A stretch of 64,000 nt of DNA from Calcarisporiella thermophila CBS 279.70 (GCF_041956535.1 NW_027192219.1:293522-357521), one strand, 5' to 3'; numbered from the stretch's first letter, positions 1-10,734 are shown. A program made the numbers and translations. The notes: generated from the letters alone by a model not told the origin.

Positions 1-251
1 AAAATTTGAATGTTTCCATAATGTAGCGTGCTGCTTGATCAAAAGTTTTGAATACCGGAAGAAATCAACCCCACTGAACTGTATTAGAGTAAAGTTATTG
101 CTATAAGTGGACATATATGTCATTTTTTTTAAAATATGTGGCCCCAGTATTCGCTTACAATATTAAATGTACGTTGTATTTCTTCAAAAAGATTTATAGA
201 TCATGGTAAACATAGACAATATTTTGAACTACAGTAAATTAAAGAGTGTAG

Positions 252-556
252 TGGTGAACTCAGACGGCTTTTCGTGCAGCAACGAAAGGAGGTGGAGGAG
301 CTCAGTGGTGTCGAGTTACATGATCTGCGTGTCTATGATCCTTTTTCAATACCCGCTGGTAAGGAATTTTAGCTAAGAACCGAGAATACACCAAACGGGT
401 TCGATTACTCTAATTTCATGCCTTCACAAATGCCATTGAGGATAGTTAAAGCATATCTATATTAGTTGCACCTTCTGATAAAATATCTCCGGAAGTTTTG
501 GAGCACTTTATTTTTTACTTTTACCTAATTATTTTTTTTTATAAACTACGCCCGTA
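252..556 (+). CDS. possible orphan exon pair (gene fragment)
   Basis: Two coding-like stretches fit a small spliced unit. The first (about 252-358) follows an acceptor-like GTGTAG, reads as charged protein-like sequence containing VEELSGVELHDLRVYDP, and ends at a GTAAGG donor (359). The second begins after ATTAG at 465 and reads APSDKISPEVLEHF before running into T-rich sequence and a TAA at about 554. The join keeps frame. No start codon is visible and I do not recognise the family. It may be a relic, or an internal part of a gene that extends beyond the left edge. Confidence 0.22.
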
Positions 557-720
557 AAAAAAAAGTAAATATTTGAAAAACCCACTTGTGTTGTTACTAT
601 TTCGTATTCAACTGAATACCCTTTACTCTCTTCAAGTGAAATATTAACGTATTTCGGAAATTTTCTTAAATCCAGATATAGAGATTTTACATGGTGCCGA
701 CCTTTTATTCGCTTTCTTTA

Positions 721-2038
721 CAGGGGCATTTTAATAAATCCTTTGTATAAATAAAGTGCTCTCCGACTACCACTTAGTATATCCTTCTCTTGCCTTAATC
801 ACCGCTTGGATCCGTTCTGGCATCGTGCGAACCATCTTCACACAAACCTCCTGCGTGAGCGACTCCCAGATAATATTATCTCATAGATCACCTGGCTCGT
901 TATCTTCAGGAATCTGCTACTTAGACGTCCCTTATAGCTCAGCCCATAAAATTTCTATGGGGTTGAGATCTGGTGATGATGAAGGCCAGTCGAGAACTTG
1001 GATTTGGTTGTTTTCGAACCACCGACCAATAAGTTTGACCTTGTGCTTAGGGGGTTATTGTCATGCTGAAACACTATCTCTTGCTTGCTGAGACTATACA
1101 ACTGGAGCGTAGCTATCATCTCTTCGTCGAGAATTCTTGAATATAACTCAGCGTTAAGATTTTCTATTATACGACATGCTCTTCCAATGCCATGTGGAGT
1201 CATGCAACCCCACATCATAATACTTCCGCCACCGTGTTTGCTTGTTGGCTGTATATGGCGCTCTTGCAATGGTTCATTACATTTCTTCCAGAACTACTCT
1301 CGCGTTTTATTCCCAAAGATACGTATTTGGCACTCGTCGGAAAAAATGGCACGGTTCCAATCTTTAACGGTCCAATTGCTGTATTTCTTTGCAAATGCCA
1401 TGAGTCTCCTAAGGCGATGCCTTTTCGATAGAAAGAGGTTTTTCTCGACCCTAGCTACAAAATCATTACAATGGAGTGTTTCACGAACAGTGTTCACGGA
1501 AATAACCTCCTCAGTCGTCTCGTTCCAAAGTTCTTGCGCCTTGACTCTGTTCTTACACTCTCGTATCGCCACGCTTCTGCATAACCTATGTTCACCACGG
1601 CTTGATAATTTGCGTGGGTGACCCATTTTCATTCTCGGAGGATTATTAAATGCATTCTCTTTATTCTGGAGTATTCTTGCCAACATGGGAACGCCGCATG
1701 AGTAAACATGGTGGAAATAGAACTGAGATGTCTACGAACCTTGGATATATTCAAAAGACTTTATCGATTTCATCCTTCATATAGGCACACTGTTAAACAC
1801 GAGAGAAGTGAATGCTGTCTTTTAAAACTGTTTCTTTACTTGCAATATATTTTATTATCCGTTGATTGTTCTTATCGATCACTTCATATATAATATAATA
1901 TTCTACTGCTTTTTCTCTGATCCAATATGTCTGATCATTTGAAGGTATCCATCGACTCTTTGATCCATTTCGAAGGAAAAATTTGGTCACAGCATCCCAA
2001 GGCCAGGGACTCTTGAAATTGGACAAAATTGCACCCTG
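721..2038 (-). mobile_element. decayed Tc1/mariner-type transposon
   Basis: The span encloses a minus-strand Tc1 transposase relic. The proposed ends are CAGGGGCATTTT at 721, preceded by TA, and the inverted AATTGCACCCTG ending at 2038. These match over only about a dozen bases, so the termini are tentative. The resulting size of about 1.3 kb is normal for Tc1 elements. No TA follows the right end, so the target duplication is not intact. Confidence 0.45.
767..1686 (-). pseudogene. Tc1-like DDE transposase, frameshifted
   Basis: Read right to left, the pieces of a Tc1 transposase appear in family order but in different frames. They are a GHPRKLSSRGE segment of the DNA-binding linker (about 1600), NRAIFSDE with the first catalytic Asp (about 1330), GGGSIMMWGCM (about 1220), VFQHDN with the second Asp (about 1065), WPSSSPDLNPIEILW with the final acidic residue (about 970), and a C-terminal RTMPERIQAVIKAREGYTKW just before TAG at 767-769. 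Frameshifts between these blocks and stops show the gene is dead. The N-terminal helix-turn-helix upstream of 1686 is not readable. Direct motif recognition makes the family call firm. Confidence 0.85.
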
Positions 2039-2319
2039 TTTTTTTTTCCCAAGTATATCGTCGTGTTTACTCATCTCTTTTAACAGGGTTCCCAAGGATG
2101 TTTCTCACAAAGTTAGGCGCTAAGCTTACGAGGTAAACAGCCGCCACCCCGTATTTGAATATGTGATGAGGCTTGCAGGATAGACGTGCAAGTCTGGTAA
2201 TTTAAATGGACCCCCAATTTTAAAATTGGTATCAAGGAGCATCCTCTTTTACATGGCTTTGATATTCGGATTGAAAAAATGTATATATCTCCAGAATAGA
2301 TGAGTGATATTACATCAAA

Positions 2320-3534
2320 TTATCGTAGTTTTTCGCCTAATCCGGCGACTTTATTGACATCCCGAAGCACCCAAGGATGCGGCTCTTTAGCCTGCGTGAA
2401 TGGCATTTCTTTGCCCCCTCTTAAAGTAAGCGTGTTGACCAAGCGTATATTGGAGACCCGTTCCCGGAAATAGGCGTCCTTCAGTTTGAATTCGCCTTTT
2501 TCTAACCGGAACACCGCGATATCGGCAGGGCCTCCTAGGTGAAGCCGCCCAAGTTCCGGACAGCCGATGGCCTTGCTTGGGCTAAGGGTGGCCCGCGCGA
2601 TCACCTCGTGCAGCGGCACCCCAAGGTGCAAGAACTTGGAGAGCGTGGTGGGGAGGTCGTACAAAGGCCCGAGTGCAGAGAGCTGGTGGAGATCGGAGCT
2701 GATCACATCGGGCAGCTGGCCTTGCTTGACCATAGCTTCGGCGACGGACCAGCTGAAGCTCCCGGACCCATGCCCCAGATCGAGAAGGATGCCGCGGCTT
2801 CGCATCTCCTCCACCACCGGTTTCAGGCGGTAATTCTCGTCGACCAGGCTCTGCGAATGTCCTGTACAGCAGTGGGTCAGGATGTCGCCGGGCGCCATGA
2901 TGCCAACCACGTCCTCAAGCGTGGGCGGGGCCTTTGCAATGTGCACCATCACCGGAAGGCCCACTGCGTCCGCCACCTCTCTTGCCTTTTTCAAGGCCTT
3001 CACGCCTTTATCACTGCCCTGCGATGTATCCGCGTCCACGCGCACTTTGATTCCCTTGATATGGTCGCGGTTGGCCTGAATGGTCGCCACCGCAAGCTCC
3101 ACGTCCACGTTCTCCTCGTGACTCAGCTCGAACGTGCGGCCCGTCAGCCCGATCGCCGAGATATGCAGGAAAGAGAAGACGCGGGTTAGACTCTGGGAAA
3201 TGATGAATCGTTTGAACCCCGGGAAAGTATAGGCGCCAGCGCTCCCCGCGTCCACCACGGTGGTCACGCCGGTGCGGGCACATATGGGGTCCGCCTCGAG
3301 CCCCCAATAGGTGGAGCCCCAGTATACGTGCGTGTGGAGGTCCACTAGCCCCGGGGTTACATACTGCCCCGTTGCGTCCACTATACAGCGGGCATCGCCC
3401 GAGAGATTGGGCCCAATGTCTGCAATTCGGCCATTTGAAATGGCTATGTCGGCGAGGGACTCTGTCTTGGAGAGAGTGTCGATGAGAGTTCCTCCCTTGA
3501 TGAGGACATCGTAATCAGCATTCGATGAAGCCAT
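2320..3534 (-). CDS. amidohydrolase-superfamily metallohydrolase (COG3964-like)
   Basis: Single-exon protein of 404 residues starting at ATG 3534. It has the architecture of a two-metal amidohydrolase: an N-terminal beta sandwich with DVLIKGG, then GLVDLHTHV with metal-binding His67/His69, a candidate bridging Lys163 in IKGIKVR, His198 in MVHIAK, His221 in ILTHCC and Asp281 in ISSDLH. Length and motif order fit the dihydroorotase-like COG3964 group, some members of which remove acetyl groups from D-amino or related acids. It lies 314 bp from, and divergent to, a D-serine-dehydratase-like enzyme, which supports a role in D-amino-acid or N-acyl-amino-acid breakdown; that role is inference. No signal peptide is seen. 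The lack of introns and bacterial-type family membership are compatible with old horizontal transfer, which a phylogeny would have to test. Confidence 0.88.
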   Translation of the reverse strand: MASSNADYDVLIKGGTLIDTLSKTESLADIAISNGRIADIGPNLSGDARCIVDATGQYVTPGLVDLHTHVYWGSTYWGLEADPICARTGVTTVVDAGSAGAYTFPGFKRFIISQSLTRVFSFLHISAIGLTGRTFELSHEENVDVELAVATIQANRDHIKGIKVRVDADTSQGSDKGVKALKKAREVADAVGLPVMVHIAKAPPTLEDVVGIMAPGDILTHCCTGHSQSLVDENYRLKPVVEEMRSRGILLDLGHGSGSFSWSVAEAMVKQGQLPDVISSDLHQLSALGPLYDLPTTLSKFLHLGVPLHEVIARATLSPSKAIGCPELGRLHLGGPADIAVFRLEKGEFKLKDAYFRERVSNIRLVNTLTLRGGKEMPFTQAKEPHPWVLRDVNKVAGLGEKLR

Positions 3535-3848
3535 AAACCTGAGAATTCCACCTGCGCGTGAAAGATAGAGCTCAGGCGCGTGGGCAAGAAAAGCCCCGCA
3601 GGTCTATCAGGGAAAGTGTGGGGGAGCGGGGCTGGACTCCAAAAGGTTTACCCTATTATCTATCTGTTGCTCCCAACCTTAATCTCTTTCTTCGATAGAT
3701 GATCAAGATGACGGGCCAATGGGTGCCGAGTCGGAGCTGCCAATGGAAGGCCAGACCCCACTAAAAATAGGCTTGACTCTTGACATACCCTTTTTTCTCA
3801 AGCGTGTTCCCTTCCAATCTCGCTCTTCTCGCTCTTCTCGCTCTTCTC
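3535..3848. promoter_or_regulatory. shared divergent promoter with clustered GATA sites
   Basis: The 314 bp between the two divergent start codons contain five HGATAR matches: 3563-3568 (AGATAG), 3604-3609 (CTATCA, reverse), 3656-3661 (TTATCT, reverse), 3660-3665 (CTATCT, reverse) and 3693-3698 (CGATAG). About one is expected by chance for this length on two strands. Fungal GATA factors control nitrogen catabolism through such sites, so co-regulation by nitrogen supply is a reasonable inference. A short CTCGCTCTT tandem repeat (about 3818-3848) directly precedes the downstream ATG. Confidence 0.5.
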
Positions 3849-5303
3849 ATGGCGTCCCTTCCTCCGCAAACCTCCATCCCCGCATTCTTCCCTCCCGACT
3901 TTTACGCGGAGGCCAAGGATCGCCTTCGTAAGCAGTACGTGGGGAAGAGGCTCGTCGACATTCGTTCCCCGGCCCTCGTTGTTAATCGCGCCATTGTCGA
4001 GCGAAATGCACGTCGATTTGAGCAAATTTCGGAGCGCCTTGGGGTGAAAATGCGAGTCCATGTTAAGACGCACAAGGTAGAGATAGGCAATCCTTTCGAT
4101 GCTTACGCTCGGCATTTAATTCCATATTTCAATTGCTCTGACAGACTATTGAAGCCACGGAGATCCAGCTCTCTGAAAAATGTGATTCCATCATTGTCAG
4201 CACTATGGCCGAGGCAGATTTTTTGATCAACTCCCATCTAGTCTCGACTAAAAGGCTCCGGGATGTAAGTTTGCCGAATTCCAGACAAAACAAAAAGGCA
4301 TCCGTTATCAACGGTATTGTTGACAGGTCCTCCTCGGCCTCCCGATCAGCCCCGATAAACTGCAAGAAGCCGCGCTTCTTGCGAAGAAAGTGCCCGTGTT
4401 CAACCTCATGATTGATAATCTGGAGGCATTGGAGGCTGTGGAGAGCTTCTGCGTTCAATGGGGCCAGGACAAGGGGGAGGAGCTGAAGTTCCACGCGTTC
4501 TTGAAAATAGAGTGCGGAAACCAGTACGTCTTTTGCTAGTGTCATCCCCGCTGCTGAATTCATCCAAATGCATTCTCAAATTTAGGCGCGCAGGAGTCCC
4601 TCCAAACTATGCGCCCACGCTTGAACTGGCCCAGAGGCTTCAGGCCAGCCCCCACGTCCATCTGACGGGCATCTATTCCCACGCCGGCCACTCCTATGGA
4701 GGGCGCGACCCCGGATCTACGCAAGACTTTCTTCACCAGGAACGCGACGCGGCTCTTGAATTCAAGCAGTATCTCGAGAAGAACGGGGTGAAGGTTGGAG
4801 AGATATCCATCGGCGCCACCCCGACCGCTATGGCCGCGTCGCTTGAGAGTGTGGAGGGGCTAGGCGGAATCACGGAGCTGCACGCGGGCAATTACATTTT
4901 CTTTGACCGGCAGCAGATTGCCACCGGCCTCGTGGCCCCGGAGGACTGTGCTGCAACAGTCCTGTGTCGGGTGTTGAGTCACTATCCGCTTCGCAGCCAA
5001 ATCCTGGTGGATGCGGGGGCATTGGCCTTCTCGCGCGATGCTGCTCCCCAGGGGGGGTTCGGCACCGTCCTGGGCCACGAAACATGGGAGTTTGCCAAGA
5101 CATCGCAAGAGCATGGGATCATGACCGTGCCGGTGGAGGAGTTCAGCAAGCTACCCATAGGCACTGCGCTGCACGTGATCCCGAACCATGCGTGCTTAAC
5201 CGCCGCGTGTTTCCCCTTCTACATTGTGGTGAGCGATAGCGGGAATTCAGCCTTGGACCAATTGGTGGTGGAGGATGTGTGGGTCCCTTGCAAATTTTGG
5301 TAG
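3849..5303 (+). CDS. PLP-dependent D-serine dehydratase / D-threonine aldolase-like enzyme
   Basis: Four exons (3849-4076, 4145-4264, 4327-4523, 4586-5303) join to a 420-residue protein, close to the size of yeast Dsd1. The N-terminal alanine-racemase-like barrel carries the PLP-lysine motif VKTHK (about residues 72-76), followed across the first intron by TIEATEIQ and by VSTMAEADFL. The next exon adds IECGNQRAGVPPN and later GAT and GGI loops typical of the fold. The C-terminal beta domain ends with a His-x-Cys zinc-binding motif in IPNHACLTA. Such enzymes convert D-serine to pyruvate and ammonia, or cleave D-threonine; the sequence alone does not decide which. RidA, which removes reactive enamine/imine products of PLP dehydratases, lies 330 bp downstream, favouring the dehydratase. 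ATG 3849 was chosen because no upstream in-frame ATG exists. Confidence 0.9.
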
Positions 5304-5633
5304 AGCGGCTGGGCCCATCCCAATGGACAGGAAAGGGATTCAACTAATATTTAATACCTTGTCATTTTTTATCATGTTGTATCTGTACGCTATAAAGTGA
5401 GTAACTCCTCCCCCCAAGGATAAAGCAATAGCCGCTGCCTAATTCTATCTATGGAAAACTCTCCTCTCTTGCCCACGAGGACTTTCTGGATCCCATTCTA
5501 CGAATCACCTGGATGACTAAGAAAATGGTGGAATTCTCGAGACCACGTGCACAGGGTGGGAAAATAGCACGTATTTAAATCGAACCCGCAGATTACTAAG
5601 TCGCGGTTGGAATCGCGTCAACTTAGTAGCACG

Positions 5634-6118
5634 ATGGCTAACATCAACAAAAAATTCATTAACACTGAGCAGACAGTCCTAAGCAGCGCCAATCGCGCAG
5701 CTCCATTGTCACAAGCTGTGGTCATTAATGACCTGGTGTTTTGCTCGGGAATTATCCCCCAAACCCCTGAAGGTAAGTGGCAAGCCCCCTCTCTTTCGAC
5801 CACCCCCCCCCCCCATGGACTGCTTAACATTCTCGGCACTAATGTGGGTCATATATAGGGGATCTTGTCGAAGGTGACATTCAGGTTAAGACCCGCCAAA
5901 TCATAAGCAATTTAAAGGATGTTCTCAGTGCTGCAGGAACATCACTTGAGAAGCTTGTGAAGGTGAATGTATACCTCAAGGATATGGGAAACTTCAGCTC
6001 TATGAATGAAGCGTATAATGAGCTGCTGCCAGAGCCGAAACCTGCGCGAACATGCGTTCAAGTGGCCAATCTGCCGAGGAATGTGGATATTGAAATAGAA
6101 TGCGTGGCCCACCTATGA
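5634..6118 (+). CDS. RIDA: RidA/YjgF/Mmf1-family enamine/imine deaminase
   Basis: Two exons (5634-5772 and 5859-6118) give 132 residues, the usual RidA length. Visible family features are the N-terminal LSSANRAAPLSQAVVINDLVFCSG, then GDLVEGDIQVKTRQ, the helix NLKDVLSAAGTSLEKLVKVNVYL, and the C-terminal substrate-binding stretch PKPARTCVQVANLPRNVDIEIE with the conserved Arg and Glu. RidA proteins hydrolyse reactive 2-aminoacrylate made by serine/threonine dehydratases. The position just downstream of a D-serine-dehydratase-like gene on the same strand fits that partnership. No clear mitochondrial presequence is seen, so it may be the cytosolic form. The 86-bp intron holds a run of 12 C (5803-5814). 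Confidence 0.95.
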
Positions 6119-8343
6119 ATTAGATCCAGTGGAGACACTCTTTTCTAAATTCCATTTTCTCTATCCAATAAACATATACTTGAAGAGGTACACCCGCGAC
6201 CTCCTATGCCCTTTTACATTGGCCTCAAGTGGAGCTGGCTAAAGACTCCCTTTTCCCGGGGACAGGCAGTTGGTTATTATTGGAGAAGGCAGCAATACAA
6301 TGAGATCTGTCAGCCCAGGGAAGCTTCATGCCACTGGTTGTGGCCTATTCTGAAAAGGCTTATGTGATGGACAATGGTTCTCTTTTTAAGAAAAAGATAG
6401 ATAGGAAAAGCCCGCGTTTATTGGCAACGCTAAAGACACTGCACCTATTAGTTTCGATAACGAGCTTCTCCTTATTAGCGCCTATTGAATACTCTAGGCA
6501 AGACATTGGTTATGAGAGGCCTGACCAAATGAATGGTAAAGAATTTTGTAGAAGAAAGGAAGGAGCGCTGAATAAATTAAGTGCTGGGTAACCAGGGTTG
6601 AAGCACAGCCGGTATCGCGATATATGAGATGATAAAGAGGTCTGCTAGTACAAATTTTCTATTTGCTATGGAATAGATAGGAGACTCAATTCAAGGACTG
6701 AAGATAAAATAAAATATAGAAAATCCTTGCACAAAATAGCGCGTTGCTGACATGTAATATATTGCCTCTTTGGTTTCTCAGGCTAACCAGCTGCTCTTCA
6801 ACCGCATGGCATCCTGGTTGATTCGAGACTCTTTGACACTACCCGGGCTTTAATGAGAATTTCATCCTGACGCGCACATGGTGCTGAAAACTGGGTCGTC
6901 GATCCGATTCTAAGTTTCCTTCATAAAGAACCATTTCTTTGACCCTCTTGGAGAGTATGAAAAACACGCGTCTGCTGTGCTTAGAGCTTGCTCACTGGAT
7001 TCCATCGATTTCGAAAAGGCAGTCACGTTCATTCTCCGTTTCAAAGGTTTGTTTACATGTTGAAATTCGGGTATAAAAGTGACCAGATTTTTCACTTATT
7101 CTCCTTACTCTCTTCCTCTTCTCTACTTTTTCCTATCTCTTCTTCCTCCATCTCTTTCTATCAACCCCATTATGTATTATTAACTACCCATCCGCGCTAA
7201 TACTGAATTGAGTATGAGGTAAATAGGCCTGTTCGAATTTTCTATTTTTTTTTGGGGGGGTGGTTTATGATGAGATTTCAAGAGGACAACGTCTTCTTTC
7301 CCCGTCCTCGCCTTAACTTATCGACCATGGTGAAACAAACCACCGGCGCCCGATTTGTTTGGGTTGTCGGTTGTACTTGCCAGTATTTTTTTCTACTGAT
7401 TCATCACCCTTTCAGCTCCCACTGCATTCATGTTGCGAATTCAAGGATGATTACTAATGTTTTATCCTTCATTAGATTGTACATTTCTGCCCTCATCTCG
7501 TCAGTACTATAGTATTAGTATACTATTAGGTAATTATCCACTTATGCGCAGGGGGGTTTTGGAAAGGGGATTTAGGGGATGATGTTTATTCCTAATTCGC
7601 AGTTTCCACCAAAAGAGCTTGACGCTCTTGTGATGGTTAAAGCACCTTCCTTGGATGTCTGATAAATCCTTTATCCTAAAACCCTCTGGTTTTCGCCATG
7701 GTTGAATCCGTTGACTAATGATTTTACGGTTTTAGGTTTTACGATGTCCTGTTTACATCGAGGTTAACGAACTAAATATCAATAAAAAATAATTTAGTCT
7801 AAATCGTTCTTTCGAATTACCAAGAGTAAATGTTATTTGACCCCAATGAACTATCTCCTGCCAATGCTACAGTTAAAAAATTGGGTTCAAACATGAATAA
7901 TTTTGTGATATCCTCAGAAGCTAGTGATGGCATGGTGTTTATTAATGGATTCGCTCGGATGCGATTTCTACATTCTTGTTTCATGGTTGAAATGTATGGT
8001 TTAAAGGGCGCATCCCTTGATTTATGAATAATTTTGTATTTTATTCAATTATCTTTGCCAAACTTTTAAGCTGTACTATGAGGCGGCAGGGTCAAAAACA
8101 AAACAAGCACCACCACCCTGTACAATTCAGAAAATAAACCAAGATCAGCATGAATAAACTATTTAAGCCATAGACAGTCGATATAGAGTTAATAAAACAA
8201 AGAGTCTTTGGTAATTGGCCAAAGCTTCGCGGGTGAGCATACTACTCTGGTATTGCTTGGTATAACACATAAGATCATCCAAGTTCGGAAAACTTAACTA
8301 ATTTTCATCCTTTAAGGGCTGTTGCGATGAATCAGGGCTTTTT
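6119..8343. other. long intergenic region without a supported gene
   Basis: About 2.2 kb of AT-leaning sequence. Short open frames at 6328-6591 and 7830-8027 begin with ATG, but they show no family resemblance, signal peptide or splice context and are not called. A TATA-like box with a following CT-rich tract lies at 7072-7190, but no convincing coding sequence follows it. Confidence 0.5.
7072..7077 (+). promoter_or_regulatory. TATA-like box followed by CT-rich tract
   Basis: TATAAA at 7072 is followed by about 100 bp of pyrimidine-rich sequence (7093-7185), the layout seen before several genes in this window. No protein-coding exon was recognised downstream, so it may drive a non-coding RNA, a decayed gene or nothing. 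Confidence 0.2.
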
Positions 8344-8805
8344 TTACTTCCTGATCATCTTTGGTGATTCTGCTAGAGTGGGTTTAGGTTTTAAGGGTAG
8401 TTCATAGAGAGAAATATTCTTTCCAGCACCTTCGAAGCCCATTTCCTCAGGATCAGATGCATGCCTATCCTTTGCACGACCTTGCTTATGCAAACCTGTT
8501 CTCGAAAAGGAACACTCTGTTACTTCACCCCTCCTTGCTTGCATCGAAACGGACGGGAAAATCCGCCTACCTTTATTGGGCTTGGGTTTTGGAAGATTTG
8601 CCATAACCATAGGCATATTCATCGGGGATATGCCAATACCCATCCACGGATACACTTGGACGGGCATCCACATGGGTGGGGGCTGAATTTGAATAGCAGG
8701 TTGACTAGGTTCTGGCGCGGGTGCTGTAGTTGCGGCCACGGGTGGTGCTGAAGCGGGGAGTGAAGGCGCAGGAGGATTGGGAACAGCAGGAAGGGGGAGG
8801 AATGT
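8344..8805 (-). CDS. 3' exons of an unrecognised Pro/Met-rich protein
   Basis: The minus strand shows an acceptor-like CTAACAG just upstream of 8805. An open exon follows, rich in Pro and Ala and then Met (for example PPPMWMPVQVYPWMGIGISP). A likely 75-bp in-frame intron lies at 8496-8570 (GTAGGC...GAACAG), and a final basic then acidic exon ends at TAA 8344-8346. The composition is protein-like and frame is kept with or without the intron. No domain is recognised. Upstream exons must exist, since no suitable ATG begins this part, and probably lie between 8806 and 9765. Regulatory proteins in fungi often look like this, but that is a guess. Confidence 0.4.
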   Translation of the reverse strand, partial: TFLPLPAVPNPPAPSLPASAPPVAATTAPAPEPSQPAIQIQPPPMWMPVQVYPWMGIGISPMNMPMVMANLPKPKPNKGRRIFPSVSMQARRGEVTECSFSRTGLHKQGRAKDRHASDPEEMGFEGAGKNISLYELPLKPKPTLAESPKMIRK

Positions 8806-9765
8806 CTGTTAGTTTCCGGTGGAGGCGCCAAAGCTAACACTTTTAACTACTGGACCAGATACAGGCCGCCCAATAGAGCTAGCTGATATAGGGAGGGGTT
8901 GGCAACCTTTGCCAAAGGGCTGCCACCGTGGGGTCATAATAATAGTGCTAGATTTACGCAGTTTCATCATGATAACGCAGGACAATAGGCCGAGTTTAAG
9001 CTCCTCCGTGAACATCCACGTGCAATGAAATAGATCCGAGATGGACGCATCCACAGCATGTGCACAGCGCTTGGTTATGAGCGTGCAGGACGCGACGTCT
9101 CATAGCGGGGCGGGCATTGGCGAGACCAATTGCACCCAAGACCCGGAGATTCATGGGAGGGTTTGTTTGCTTGGGGTATCTTAATTTTCCTATAGATTGA
9201 GGTGGGTGATGATACAGGAGGAGCAGGCAGCATGGGTTGCCAGTTATTCTTGGCCCTGTTTTGATAATGAGCACGAAAAGTGCAATACAGAGGGCTGCGC
9301 TTTATCGGAGGGAACTGGGGTTAAGATAAAACAGCCTTTCACACTCAGTCGATGCCCTCGCCGACTGCGGGTGCGGCGATTTCAAAAGCTCAATGCCAAT
9401 AGTTTAGGAATGCAATTCGGATGGTAGGCTGGAGCATTCACGGCCAGTATGAGCTTCTGTATAAACTAGCTCTGCACTCGAATGCCGATGCATTTCAGTC
9501 TGAGCCTCAAGAATGAGTCGGGTGGGTCCAGCAATGCCGGGCCGAGAAAACAAACTAAGGCTAGAAGTCCCAAGCTGTCCCGAAGGCAAATAGAACGGGA
9601 ATAAAAACGCGTTGAGTGCGGAGAATTGGCGCGCGCTTGTTGCTGTGTAACGGAGTCAAATTGGAAGGGGGACTCTCGGGATCGTGCAATTGTGGCAGGT
9701 GAGCGCGAGGTACTCTCGGGAGAGGAGGGCGACAATAAGGGGGAATCAGGAAAGGCCAAAGACAT
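8806..9765 (-). other. probable upstream exons of the preceding minus-strand gene, unresolved
   Basis: A Ser/Pro-rich frame starts at ATG 9765 (MSLAFPDSPLLSPSSPESTS) and stays protein-like to about 9600. Another coding-like stretch lies around 9200-9290 (YCTFRAHYQNRAKNNWQPML), and a third around 8880-9050. I could not find a splice set that joins them, and stops occur between them. They may be exons of one gene ending at 8344, or a decayed gene. Confidence 0.22.
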
Positions 9766-10734
9766 TTTCAGAAAAGCGGAGGCCGGTGTTTGGGATTCCT
9801 AAGGGGAGAAACATTCCGGCCAAACTCGTCGCATAAGGAGCGGCTCTCCTTTTTGGACACACCGGATTGTCTTAATCAAATTCAGGCTTTCCTGTTCTTT
9901 TCTCGCCAGCCACAGGGAGAGCCGAGTCTTGTGCCCTTGGGCTGAGGACGAGCAGCGGCGGGCGGGACAGCGTGAGGCCGAGGTCCCCCCGTGGATGGCG
10001 GCGCCTTCCAGCTGCACGGCCGAAGAGCGATGCAGCTGCGCGGTGGACGCGGATGCCGCTTGGTGCGGGAGGCGCGCCTGGGCCTTGGGGAGGTGCGTGC
10101 AGAGCCGCGCGGGCAACCGCTAGTCCCGCGGAGGCTCTCAGACACCGGCCAGTGGGCGGGGGAGGCGGGCCGGGGAGTTGGGCCCTCGCGCCTCATCCAC
10201 TATGACTTTTAAATCGCTAAATTAAAAACTGCCCCTCGCCCCCCTTCGATTGATTTCTTCCTTATAAGGGCATGCAGATTCTGCCGGCTTGTCACCAGAG
10301 TGGTAGAGGGGACAAGCCGCGTTTTGCACACAAAAAAACTTTTTTTTCCAGCCAGGTTCTTTCGGAGAACCGTGCACCCGCTCCCTTCCCTCCCCCCTCG
10401 CTCTCTTTGTTTTCCTTTGCGGCTCGCCCCGTTGCGCTCTCATCGCACTCTCATCAGCATTTCATCTGCGCCTGCCATCGACCCAGCTGCTTGGCCTGTT
10501 CCGGCTCCTGTGCATCCCCGCATTCGCATTGACACGCATTCGTGGCCCCGTTCCCTCGTTGTTCCCATTCATTCTCCCCCATCCCGCCTCTGCATCCGCC
10601 AATTTCTATGTTCTCAGGCATCGCCCGGATGCTGGTTACGACATAGGTGAATCATGAGAGGTGGGTTGATGCGGAGCTCGCATGCCTGAGCTTGGCCATA
10701 ACTCTAACTCCCCATCTGCTCCATTTCGTTCTAG
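9766..10734. other. GC-rich divergent intergenic region and unresolved 5' part of the next gene
   Basis: A TATA-like box (10263-10268) precedes a pyrimidine-rich leader and the next plus-strand gene. A probable intron runs 10647-10734 (GTGAAT donor, CTAAC branch-like site, TTCTAG acceptor). The coding exon before it could not be fixed: the nearest ATG (10608) reads into a stop at the splice site. Overlapping open frames at 9800-10200 are artefacts of high GC. Confidence 0.4.

Noticed and set aside
3780-3848. N-terminal hydrophobic extension of the D-serine-dehydratase-like protein
   Set aside because: The upstream start would be TTG and the Leu/Ala stretch comes from a CTCGCTCTT repeat; ATG 3849 is the proper start.
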